A DNA stretch of 64,000 nucleotides from Chamaecrista fasciculata. Taxonomy: Eukaryota; Streptophyta; Magnoliopsida; Fabales; Fabaceae. The number at the start of each line of letters is the position of its first letter. Position 1 is the stretch's first letter. Below are positions 35,364 to 52,404 of the stretch, one piece after another. A program made the position numbers and the translations under genes. The notes beneath the pieces are model-generated. The model saw only the letters and a list, made by a program, of their open reading frames with translations. It was not told the DNA's origin and made no database searches. The stretch is taken from the NCBI GenBank assembly GCA_003254925.1, contig QANZ01027079.1:41106-105105 (forward strand), written 5' to 3'.

Positions 35364-35821
35364 GGCTAAAGTGTACTTTTGGTCCCATAACTTTGGCAAT
35401 GGTTCCAATTTGGTCCCATAACTTTTTTTTGTTGTGATTTTGGTCCCATAACTTTGGCAAAGGTCTTAATTTGATCCCATAACTTTTTTTGTTGAATTGT
35501 GGTCTCATAATTTCAAAAAATGTTTCATCATTGATCCTAAGCTGATTTCCATCTGTCCCATAACTTCACCTATATTTGCCATGTCATCATCCAACTCTGT
35601 ATATCAGATCATCTTTAGCTGCAGATAATGGATGGAAATCAGTATTGGGACCAACGATGAGACGTTTTCAAAAGTTATGGGACCAAAATTGCAACAAAAA
35701 AAGTTATGGGACCAAATTGAGACCTTTGCCAAAGTTATGAGACCAAAATTGAAACAAAAAAAGTTATGGGACCAAATTAAAACCTTTGCCAAAGTTATGA
35801 GACCAAAAGTGCACTTTAGCC
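35364..35821. mobile_element. Mutator-type foldback MITE
   Basis: The 458-bp element begins GGCTAAAGTG and ends CACTTTAGCC, a perfect 10-bp terminal inverted repeat that extends imperfectly through long arms built from repeats of TTTTGGTCCCATAACTTTGG and its complement. The identical 9-mer TATTTTATA flanks it (35355-35363 and 35822-35830), a MULE-type target duplication. Confidence 0.85.
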
Positions 35822-36190
35822 TATTTTATATATATACACTCACAAATTTGAGTGTGTGGAGTATATATGTGTGTGAGAGAGAGAAAGAAGAAAATAATAA
35901 GAAAAGATGAATGGAGAGAGAAAGTTGTAAGGACAACTAATAAAGATATTTTAATATGTAATTTATAAATATATCCTTTGAGTATTTTATTATTTTATAG
36001 TAAAGAGTAGGTAATTATACTTTAACTCAAATATTAAATGAGTACTTAGAGATAAAGGAGGATGAAAGAGTATATAAAGGAGCCAAAAAGACTCCTAAAT
36101 TGGAAACAGTTTATAAAGGAGCCGTCACGTTTAAGTGATTGGCCCGTAACGTTAATCAGAATTGGTTTTCCTCAGTCTCAACTTTTTAAA

Positions 36191-36478
36191 GAGTAAATTA
36201 CACAAAAGGTCCTTTTGGTTTGACCCATTTTCAGAAAGGGTCCTGTGGTTTAAAAAGTGTCAAAAAAGGGCCATGTGGTTTGGTTCGTCCAAAATTTGAC
36301 AGAAATATTGGTTAAAATACTATTTTAGGACCATAAATATTAATTTTTATACATTTAACTCCCAAATATATTTATGGTCCTAAAATAGTATTTTAACCAA
36401 TATTTCTGTCAAATTTTAGACGAACCAACCCTCAAGGCCTTTTTTTGACACTTTTTAAACCTTACGTGTAATTTATCA
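36191..36478. mobile_element. hAT-type foldback MITE
   Basis: The arms are nearly perfect inverted repeats: for example TGACAGAAATATTGGTTAAA in the left arm and TTTAACCAATATTTCTGTCA in the right. The ends are GAGTAAATTACAC and GTGTAATTTATCA. The 8-mer TTTTTAAA flanks both sides (36183-36190 and 36479-36486), consistent with an 8-bp hAT target duplication. Confidence 0.75.
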
Positions 36479-36499
36479 TTTTTAAAATTACACAGCAAC

Positions 36500-37354
36500 C
36501 CGCCAGACTCTTATAACCCCATTCACGACTCTCATTATTAGCCTTTCTTCTCCAAAATACGCATTCCTTGACTCCTTCCATTTTTCGCCGCCGAACACCC
36601 AGACGCCGTCACCGCCACTGCTGGACGCCGGCGGCTCCCCCACGCTGGTGGACGATCTCCTTCCTTCTCCTTCTCTATTTGCTAACTCTTTCTCTCATTT
36701 TCGCCAATTTCATACTTCTATGTCGCCCAAGAATTTTGTTGCTTGCTGTCTGAATCACTGCTCTATTATTTCCCTTTGATGATGTTCCTACGACTCTGAA
36801 ACACTCATTTCAAGTTTGGTTTCTCATTCCAATTGGGGTGTTTGAAATCTTCTTGTTTTCTTGAAATTAATGGTTTGAATAAGTTCAATGGATAATTATA
36901 ATGGGTTCTAATTCATTGGGTCAAAACTTTGAAGGTTGCAAATTGGTTTTTACTATTGATTTTGATGTTTTCTTGAACTAAAAGAATTTCTATAAAATTA
37001 TGGAGGATCTTGGAATATTTAAAATGTAGGAGTTAAATTTCTACACTATTGTTTGTCTTGGAAAGTGTGGAGTTTCAATCTTGTTAGATGAAATGGTAAT
37101 AATAAACGTTCTTGAAAAACCTAGTAATTGGAAAATTATTTGTTAATGCACCCAAATATTAACCCAAGCTCGATAGATTGCTTTTGGTTATGGGATATGA
37201 TGGTGTTAGGCTTACAAGAAATACTTCGGTATGATTCTTACTTCATTTCTCTTTGTTGAAAAACTCTAGTTCACCTTCCTTCGATTCTTTTGCTGATCTT
37301 CTCAATCGGCTGCTTTTCTTTTTGAAGTACAAGAGGATCTGGGGTTAAAGAGCA
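36500..37354 (+). other. Probable 5' leader of the CDKC gene
   Basis: A GC-richer, pyrimidine-rich stretch (about 36530-36690: CGCCGCCGAACACCC and CTTCTCCTTCTC blocks) resembles a plant transcription start and leader. It is followed by AT-rich intron-like sequence up to the start codon at 37355. The leader intron borders are not fixed. Confidence 0.35.
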
Positions 37355-43703
<6,349 letters not shown>

Positions 43704-44198
43704 GTGGAAACCGCAACCAACAGTATTTCTGGCAGCAGTGAAAGCATGGTCTTACATTTTAATCAGGACAGTGTTGTGGTTTAGTGATGCTATGTTAAGA
43801 AGCACGTTGTATAAGATGGGACATATACGTGAGTTGAGTTACTGACAAATATAGTGGAAATGAATATATTTTCTCGACATGGAAGTCTCTGTCAAGCTAA
43901 GTGCCATGGTTGCTTCTTCCGTCACTTGGCCACAATGGCAGAAGAGAAACTCTCAATTGTTGTGTATTTTTTTACTTCACAAAAAAAAAAAAAAAGCATA
44001 CGGTCCATTAGTGAAAATTATATTATTACGCTTAAAAGACAGCTTCTTAATTGTTATGTCTTCTCATTAGAGTTAAATGCCTGTTTGGGAGTGCATTTAG
44101 TTAAGAGTAATTTAGTGGTTTGGTATCTGAATGATGTCAAAATTCTTAATTTCATCCCTAAAAGATAATATTACCTAATTTAGTCCCCTAATGATACA
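43704..44198 (+). other. 3' flank of CDKC up to the retrotransposon
   Basis: Likely 3' UTR of the CDKC gene, with an A15-type run at about 43981-43995. Open frames at 43606-43845 and 43854-44168 have no kinase-tail character (no Gln, Pro or Gly enrichment) and are not called. Confidence 0.45.
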
Positions 44199-46363
44199 TG
44201 ATGAACTAGATTTTGGCCCGATGGGCTTTTACCTGGTTCGGTGAGGAATTCAGGTGACGAGTTCATGCAAAACAAAGAACGGCAGGGGCAGCCCTGCGAT
44301 TCTCCTCCGATGCTTAAGTTAGTAAAGCGTATTTGAGAAGAATCAGTCTAGATTGAGTAGAGTGCGTTACCTGAGGTCAAACCTTACTAGGTCTTTTATA
44401 GTGTGTTTTGGCCTTGGTAGCCCGATATTGGTGGGATGCGGTATCCCACTAATTGCGAGAGGTGGTGGGATGCGGCATGCCACTGATTGCGAGGGAATCT
44501 GTAATCCATGATTTTCGGAACTAAGTTACGTAAGTCATGTAGTTGATGTTAGAGTAGTTGATGTTAGAGTCCTCTGTGGACCATGTCTTGGGCATGGTCG
44601 CCCAAATAAGGGCAACATACCCTTATTTGGGGCGACCACCCCTTGGTGGAAGCCAATTTTGGGCATGGTTGCCCCAAATGAGGGCAAAGTGCCCTCATTT
44701 GAGGCGACAATGTCCTAGTTTGGGGCATGGTTGCCCTTTGTTTGTACCTTAAATAAGGGTGTGGTCTTCTTTAGTAGGTCATTTCTCTTCCTTTATTATC
44801 ACTAGTCCCTCCGAAAAATTGTCATTCTGTCCCCGTTGGAGTCTGTCCCCGTCGGGGTTTGGGCAAGTAGCTCGGGGAGTTAATTTGCTTTAGTCTCTGA
44901 GCTCACGGAGCTTAACTTTGGGCGACCAAGCCACCCTATGTAGAGCAACTTGGATGCTTCATGTGTTAGGGATGCACATGGTGGGCCATGAGTGGTACTT
45001 AGTTTTTTGCTTTTTACCTAGTGGTACTTTCTCCCTCCAAAGCTTGAATTTTAATTTTGATTGGGGTTGCCCCACTCTTTAAGTAGGAGGTTGTCTCCCT
45101 ACCTTGTGTTCATTACAACATCATTTCCTCTTCTTGTCATGCGCCGGGCGACCATGTCCATACAGAAGGAGCCGGCGGAGTGACTTTGAGGGTGGCAATT
45201 TGGCCTTGGGCAACCATGCTTGTGATGTGTTGCCCTGCCTCCGATTAGTTTTTCCCTTTGCTTCGGGCGACCACCCCTCGATTCTGGGCGACTACCCCTT
45301 GGCCACTCTGGGCGACCATCTTTGACTCCAGGTACTAGATTGCCTTGCTTTTTTACGCACTTTCAGGCGACCATGACTCTACATGTGGCATGCGTTGGGC
45401 GGATGGAGATGCCGGGTTTCCTTGTTATCCTGATCGAGTTGAGCTTGGTGGTCCTTCAAGGCCCCCTGCAGAGTGACTTGAGGAGGGGGTTTGTGAGATG
45501 GCCGCCTGAGCCTTGCTTATGTTTCATTCTTGTCTTAGGTTTATTTCTGCTTGCTTTAGACTGTTTGCCTCACTTGAAGGCTTGTATTGCTATGTTATCT
45601 TGTATTTAACTCTTGTATGGGTGACCATACTTTTCACGCGCCATGCTTGTATGGATGACCATGCTCATTAACTTGTAATCCTTATGGTCTTGTTGGTTTT
45701 TGCTTGTCTCAGCTTTCTATTGTCAGAGAATTCTCGTTTGTGACTAGCCTCCCAAGGGGTATTGCCCGCGTGGGTTGTGAGTGCCATACTCACGGGACAA
45801 CTGGGTGTTCGATTATCGTTGTTCCTGGGGCGTCCCCCCGAGCGATAGTGTCGGGCGTCATGCCCATTTTTTCACCTTGGGCGACCATGCAAGGGGCGTA
45901 GTGGCCCTACCTGGGCGACCATGCTTGCATGTAAGCGATGTCGGTGGAGGTTGTTGCTAGTAAGTTATTTGTAGATAATCTGAATAAGTACTTTATTGAA
46001 TGTGGGAAAGTTGGGCGCAAAGCCAGTTAATAATCTGAAAAGTTGCGAATAGATAAATGAAAGACTAAGCGGAAGCGTAAATGATAGTTGATGGTCGCCC
46101 ATGGGGCGACCATGCCTGGAGCCTTAGAGGCATTATGGCGAGGTGCGAAGGCGAGTTCATGATTTGAAAAATTGCAAAACAAAAAACTGAAGAGTGAAAG
46201 ACTGAAAATTTAACGAATAGAAAGTAAATGATAAGTGATGGTCGCCCGCGACCATGGACAGAGCCTTAGAGGCTTTCATGATGATGGCAATCTACCTTGC
46301 CATGGATCTGTGAGTATCCCCTTCGTGCCTCTGGTGGTCTCTTCGCCTATTGGGGCCACCCTG

Positions 46364-46890
46364 TCAATCCTTCTTGTTGTCTCGCTCTGAATCTGCGAAA
46401 CGTCTCCTTTGAGTATGGTCTAAGTCTTCCTTCATAATGAACTCCTCAATTCGAGCTAGGAGGCTGCCCAAATCTTTCGGAGGAAGATATTGGAGCTCTC
46501 TTTGAGGATGACCTGGTTTTAATCCAGCCAGGAAGTTATGGACGACGATCTTCTCGTCTAAGTCCTTGATGGTTATGAGGACTTTGTTGAATCTAGCAAG
46601 GAAATCCCTCAGAGACTCCCCTTTTTCTTGCCTTATGTCATTGAGTACCGCCATGGGTTGCTTGTAGACTATGTTTGAAGCGAAGCGTTTCAAGAAGAGT
46701 TCCTCCATATCTTTGAAGGATTGGACAAATCCCGATGAGAGCTTAGCGAACCAATCTAAGGCTGGTCCCCGTAGTGTTCCTGGGAACAACTTGCACCGCT
46801 GTGGGTCTCCTAAGTTTGATATCTGCATGGCAGCTTTGAAACTTCTAAGGTGATCCTCTGAATCTTTTTCTCCATTGTAATGGTCTAACT
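46364..46890 (-). pseudogene. Retrotransposon gag, C-terminal half (split by a nested insertion)
   Basis: The minus-strand reading contains FPGTLRGPALDWFAKL, FKDMEELFLKRFASN, KGESLRDFLARFNK and FLAGLKPGHP, the hallmark of Ty3/gypsy-type gag (Retrotrans_gag). It continues in frame from 54,541 across the copia insertion: the codons on either side of the 5-bp duplicated target join without loss. The frame ends DSERDNKKD with a stop, and no pol sequence follows. Confidence 0.85.
46886..46890. other. Target-site duplication, left copy (TAACT)
   Basis: TAACT precedes the left LTR here and follows the right LTR at 54541-54545, marking integration of the copia element. Confidence 0.9.
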
Positions 46891-48760
46891 TGTTGGGAAA
46901 TCACGGCCCAAAACGCGCAGCGGAAGCAAAAATAATATTATAATTAAACCTTTAAATGGCGCAAGAACCAAAAATGATTTCCCTACAGATCCGCTAGCAT
47001 AATTTAAACCGGTGAAGGATAAAGTTATACCTCAAGGTTTCAATCAGTCCGGTTGAACGGTGCGTTTCTGAGAAATCCACTTGAAGCGTCCTTCCTCCGC
47101 CAGTAATCCACACGAGCAGTTTATTGGCACCAAGGTGCTAAACTTCTGTTCTTTTCTCCAAAAGAACAAGGGAACTCGATCTACGGCTCTTAAAATTCAA
47201 GAACCATTCTTGAACTTTAAAAGGATGGTGGCGCAAGAAACAAGAAGACCTTCTTGTTTTTCTCTCAAAACCCTAGCTATGGGACAACTCGGTTTCTCTC
47301 ACACTCTTGGAGAAGATGGAGTTTCTCTCTCTAGGTTTTGAGATAGGCGACTTTTTCCTCTCTTGTCTCACAAAAGGAAAATTGCAAAACTCACTTATGC
47401 ATTAGCTTGGCCAAAGTCGACTTTCCTAGGTATTTATAGAGTTGGGGAATTTTGATAATTATAATTAGGGAATCCCTAAATTAATGGATTATCAAATTAT
47501 AAAATTATAAGATTACAATAATATTGAAATCTAGATCAAATCTTGAATTCAAATTCAAATCCAAGTCATGACTTTAATTAATAAAACATTTCAATTAATT
47601 AAAATCAAGTCTAAAGAGGCGCCACTCTCTATCCAATTTATCTCAATATTAGTGAATTTAATAAATCAATAATTTCCTAACTTTTAGGAACCTTATCTAA
47701 TTTATTATTCCCTAATATTATAATTGTAAATAGATTAATCCCATTAACTATTTAACAATTAATATATTTAAACTTGTCTCACACATTTAAATATCTCAAC
47801 CGTAGATTTAATTTAAGACAAGACTTTATGTCCCAGACATTTAGCTATGTCTTAAATTGTGTCACCGGAGTGACTCACGAATTAACCCTAATTCGTGTCC
47901 CTTTAAGCGGTGTCCAAATCCTACTCATGTGTGACCCAGCAGGCCCCACGTGAAGTTGGCATCAAGTCATCCATATGACTCACAAGTCGAGAGCGGACTC
48001 TAGCAAGTCATCACGACTACCCAAAACACGTGAGTTATCGTTCTATCAAAATGACCGATTTAACCTTAGTACCACCTTGTCATAGACCCTATTGTCACAC
48101 GATATTTTGGTCATGGATAAGGCACGGGAAAGTCATCCTTAATCCAAACCACAACTTTCTCGATTTTCTGAGTAAGTCCCATTTCCTTGTGTGGCCACAC
48201 ATTCCTTGGACAGACTCATTGAGGGCGCCAGTTAAATATCTCTCATCTTTAATGAGGGACAAAATTCCATCTTGGTCAACCACATTACTCAGCACTGTAA
48301 TCAACCAAACCCGTACCTAGCCCTTATGGCTACCCTGCTACGGGCAACGTTAGACTAGGCCAAAGTTTGACAACTACAACGTCGGAATAGTTAAGACGTC
48401 AGGTCTAAGGCATCATGACAGGCGTACAGGAGAGACTAGCTAATGACTAAAGCCATGCAGGACTCTCCGGGTCAGTTCAGCAACTTGTAACCCCTTACAT
48501 AATTGCACCATGACTCTCGTAAAGCATCTAGTGCATGTATCTCCATACACTGAGGTCATGCTGGTCTTAGTTCATTCTCGCTCCCACGAGAATAATCGAC
48601 CAGGGACAGATTTTAGATTAATTATCTCATAATTAATCAAGGACGCTATCATAGTAAACATGCTAATAATATGATAACAACATAATTTATCTCCATAAAT
48701 TAATCAATATGTTCAAAACATATACATAAAATGATTGGCCCAAGGGCACAATCTCCAATA
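46891..48760 (-). repeat. 3' LTR of nested copia element
   Basis: The 1,870-bp LTR starts (plus strand) TGTTGGGAAATCACGG and ends GCACAATCTCCAATA. It aligns throughout with 52405-54540 apart from about 266 bp missing near 47525. On the element strand its first two bases are TA in place of TG. A purine-rich stretch (AAGTGGGAGTC on the minus strand, about 48761-48771) next to it is the polypurine tract. Confidence 0.93.
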
Positions 48761-48959
48761 GACTCCCACTTGCACTAGGTACAATCATTAACCAAACTGT
48801 TCCTACACTAGGAACATCCATTAATGTGTCTAATCTCCATTGACATTACATGGCTTTCATGTAAGACCTGTGCTAGGGGTTTCGTAAGAGGATCGACAAT
48901 TTTATCCTCGAATGCTACTTTACATATCTTGACATCACCATCTCAAGGTGATAACGTCT

Positions 48960-50880
48960 GAGTATATATCTCTGTCGGAACATTAGTGGGGACCCAATCC
49001 CATTTGGTGTCTTTTTTGTCTCGACAGGGTGACCACCAAAATACCTCAGACACGAGTTTTACAGTCTGAGTCTCTATGCGACCAACCTTACGTTGTAGAA
49101 TCAGCAATCGTGCTCTGCTTGGAATCTTTCCAACTCACGATGCCACCGTTCAGGAGAAAACACGTATTCAGACTGCGATTTAAAACATATTGGTCGGTTT
49201 GGAAAACGGGAACCTATGTAACCAATTACACATCAGTTGTACCATAAACCAAGAATTCATCCTTAGTTCTTCTCAAGTACTTAAGGACGTTTACGACAAC
49301 GGTCCAATGATCCTCACCAGGGTCTTGTTGGAACCAGCTCGTTATGCTCAGGGCAAATGACACATCTAGTCGAGCACATAGAATGGCATACATGATGGAT
49401 CCTGTTGCCGAAGCACAAGGGATGCCACTCATGCGTCCTTGCTCATCAAGTGTCTTGAGACACTGATCTTTGCATAGGACTAAACCATGATTCATCGGTA
49501 TGAATCCCTTCTTGGAGTCTTACATACTGAACCCCTTCAGTACCTCATCCAAGTATGTACTCTGACTTAATCTAAGAAGCCTTCAAGATCTATCTCTATA
49601 GATCTTGATGCCTAGAATATAGACAGCTTCTCCTAAGTCCTTCATTGAGAATGATTTTCCCAACCAAGATTCACAATCTACAAGGTAGGAATTTCATTTC
49701 CAATGAGCAAAATGTCTTTGACATAAAGCACCAAGAACACAATTGTGCTCCCACTAACCTTCTTGTAAACACAAGGCTCGTCAGAGTTTTGTAAGGAGCC
49801 AAACTCTTTGACTACCTCATCAAAACGATGATTCCAACTCCGCGATGCTTTCTTCAATCCACAAATGGATTTCTGAAACTTGAACACCTTTCCTGGTTCC
49901 TCTGGACATACAAACCCCTCAGGTTGTGTCACGTACACATCCTCGGGCAACCTTCCATTAAGGAATGCTGTTTTGACATCCATTTGCCATATCTCATAGT
50001 CATAATATGCGGCTATGGCAAGCAGGATCCTAATGGCATTGGCCATTGCAACTGGGGAAAACGTTTCGTCATCCCATGACGTTGAGTGAACCCTTTTGCA
50101 ACTAGCCTCGCCTTGAAGATATTGACGTTGCTATCCATGTCGGTTTTCTCCTTAAAAACCCACTTGCACCCTACGGCTTTTACACCTTCAAGTGCATCAA
50201 CTAAGGTCCATACCTTGTTGTCATACATGGATTGCATCTCAGCCTTCATGGCTTCAACCCATTTCTCAGAGTTGGGACCCACGATAGCTTCTTGATAGGT
50301 GGTACGCTCACCACGCTCCATGAGCAACACATCCTTGTTCTCAGTCATCAAAAATTCGTATCCATGAGGTTGAGAACGTGTTCTATCAAACCTTTGTGGT
50401 CGCAGGTTGTGGGTTGGGCCTGGCCGCTGGCTTGGTCTCACCAGCCACGGCGTTTCCCTTCCTCTTTCCTTTGCCCTTCCCTTTCCCCTGGTTCTGGAAC
50501 GTTTCCTTGAGATGTGTGACCATACTCAAAAGCCAACAATATTTCCGTGTTCAACTCTTGAACCATCGTGGCTAGCATCAGGCAAGCGACGTCCATAGAG
50601 TCATTGAAGTGCTTCTCACAAGCAGTTCCTTGAGCTCTTGGAGCATCCTTGGCATGCTCTTCAGGGGAGGGATTCTTAGGACATAAAGCTTCCTTCGTTG
50701 GGTGAGAACAATTCTCAAACCAGTCAAGGAAGTTTGTCCCTTTTAACTTTGATTTCTAGGACATAAAACTTCCTTCGTTGGGTGAGAACAATTCTCAAAC
50801 CAGTCAAGGAAGTTTGTCCCAGACAACTTATCCTTCTCAAGGATAGATCGGAGTGATAACGTTGAACTATTGTTTGCCAT
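48960..50880 (-). pseudogene. Degenerate copia gag-pol of the nested element
   Basis: Minus-strand fragments appear in order: a gag start at 50880 (MANNSSTLSLRSILEKDK), which loses frame within about 40 codons; a pol stretch at 50441-50013 (KWVEAMKAEMQSMYDNKVWT, VGCKWVFKEK); reverse transcriptase at 50046-49678 (WQMDVKTAFLNG; the YVDD site has become YVKD); and RNase H-proximal sequence at 49495-49226 and on to about 49000. Most of gag, the protease and integrase are deleted. Frame changes separate the fragments. A 62-bp duplication interrupts gag (50679-50740 and 50759-50820). The copy cannot encode its own enzymes. Confidence 0.88.
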
Positions 50881-52390
50881 TGATTCTACAACTAAGATAT
50901 GAAAAGTTAATTAGCAAAATATATCCACCATTTTATAAAACCCACTAAAATTATTATTAGTGGCTAAGACCCATATTTCACCAAAGTTTACCGTCGCATA
51001 GGCGATCATGCACCCTTAGGTTATTTAGGTAGGTAACTCCTTACCAATCACATCTCATGTGACTCTTAGATCTTTATGGGACTGTATCATCATATGATAC
51101 TTATTATGGCATGTTTATCCCATCTAATGCCTTGAGGTCCAAATCCGATTTGATAACCCCATTAAGTCACACAACAAATCTTGTGAATGGCTAGGCTCAA
51201 AACGAGGCCGAAGCCCGACCCCATATCATCAAGGCCCACCAAACACGTGTCGCGTAGGCGATCACCGCATTTAATAAACCGAGATTTCAACGAGGCGTTG
51301 CGTTGAATCTCCCATTCACCCGTGTCTCCTCAAGGTCATGGCAGATACGTGTCGCGTAGGCGATCACCGCTCCGCGATGAACAAGATTTCAACAGGGTGT
51401 TTTATTGATGGCATTAAAACTTAAGATTTTTAAAAGGGTTTGATTTTTAAAAGGTTCCGTTTTAATTTTAATTTTAAAACCAATTTTAAAATTAAATGAG
51501 TTGTGCCATGTGTTTATTTCCCATGTATCTCATACATTTAAACGCATGCACGGATTTTGTATCTCATACAAGATCCCATACTCGTATCTTATACGTTGTA
51601 GTGTAAAGTTAAATTGCATGTTAAAATTCGCACCCCTAGGCATACATCTAGCGCATTGCATCTCATACAAAACTAAATGCATAAAACATACCGTGTTTAG
51701 ATATGCCCATCTACCCTATAACCCTCTCAAGCCAATGAGAGAATTTTTCTAAAAAGAAAAATAAAAATTACATTGTGAAAAACCCCAGTTACATTGAGGT
51801 ATAACAAAAATGTAAAATTACATCAAGAGTATAGGGAGACGACACGCAGGCCGTATTTACCAAAAACCCTAGAGCCATATCCAACACCACATAACACATA
51901 TGAACACTTCACATATTCATGTCAAACACGGCATACATCAACACATACCAAAAACAATTTTTAAAATGTGTTCAATTAGGGTTTGTGCAATTTTAACATG
52001 CCTTTCTTGAAATTGGGCCTTATATCAATAATTATAAAATTCAAGAATCTCATTCTAGAATTTAAATTATTGCCCCAAAAATTTTTTAAAATTCATAATT
52101 TTAATAAATTTTCAGCCACCCCACAATATTATAATTAAAACATTTTTAACTATAATTATATAGGGATTTCGACTTTGGCCTTAAAATTTCAAGAAAATAT
52201 TTTAAATCAATCCAATTGATTTTATATGTATCATATACATAAAATTTGTACCTTTTCCATAGATTGAGTTTTTAAATAAAACTTTCCGGTGGATTTTCGT
52301 AAAACCAAACATATGATTGAAAGCGGTAAACACATATCATACATCACACGTACAATTCACCAAAACCAGTATTAAATTCAAAACTAGCGT
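50881..52390 (-). other. Leader region of nested copia element
   Basis: About 1.5 kb between the primer binding site and gag, without coding potential. It carries three copies of a CpG-rich motif (see findings) at about 50992, 51245 and 51354, and aligns in inverted orientation with 57,229-58,754. Confidence 0.75.
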
Positions 52391-52403
52391 GGCTCTGATA
52401 CCA
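52391..52403 (-). other. Primer binding site of nested copia element
   Basis: Minus strand TGGTATCAGAGCC, complementary to initiator tRNA-Met, one base from the 5' LTR. Confidence 0.9.
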
Positions 52404-52404
52404 C

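Larger units (their letters stand above)
35054..36500. promoter_or_regulatory. Intergenic region shared by the divergent phosphatase and CDKC genes
   Basis: The two genes are transcribed away from each other from starts at 35053 (-) and 37355 (+). The segment contains two MITEs (listed separately), a single N at 35224 in a poly-T tract and a short GA run at about 35873-35890. Core promoter elements are not obvious for either gene. Confidence 0.45.
44199..46890 (-). mobile_element. Ty3/gypsy-like non-autonomous element, 3' part (LTR and 3' region)
   Basis: The left edge (TGATGAACTAG) and the following ~220 bp match the probable solo LTR at 5,962: TATA box (complement of 44392-44400) and the ACTAACTTAAGCATCGGAGG motif on the minus strand. 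The element therefore runs right to left. Between the gag end (46,364) and this LTR are about 2 kb with no protease, reverse transcriptase or integrase; instead the motif GGGCGACCA (or its near variants) recurs. A purine tract (complement of 45028-45038) may be the polypurine tract, but the inner LTR boundary is not certain. A gag-only element with LTRs fits the TR-GAG type. Confidence 0.65.

Noticed and set aside
45104..45901. Long open frames in the gag-only element's 3' region
   Set aside because: They lie on the strand opposite to gag, are built around the repeated GGGCGACCA motif and show no domain.
48030..48320. Paired 96-codon open frames in both copia LTRs (also 53810-54100)
   Set aside because: They recur because the LTRs are copies of each other. 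They are on the strand opposite to the element and have no recognisable product.
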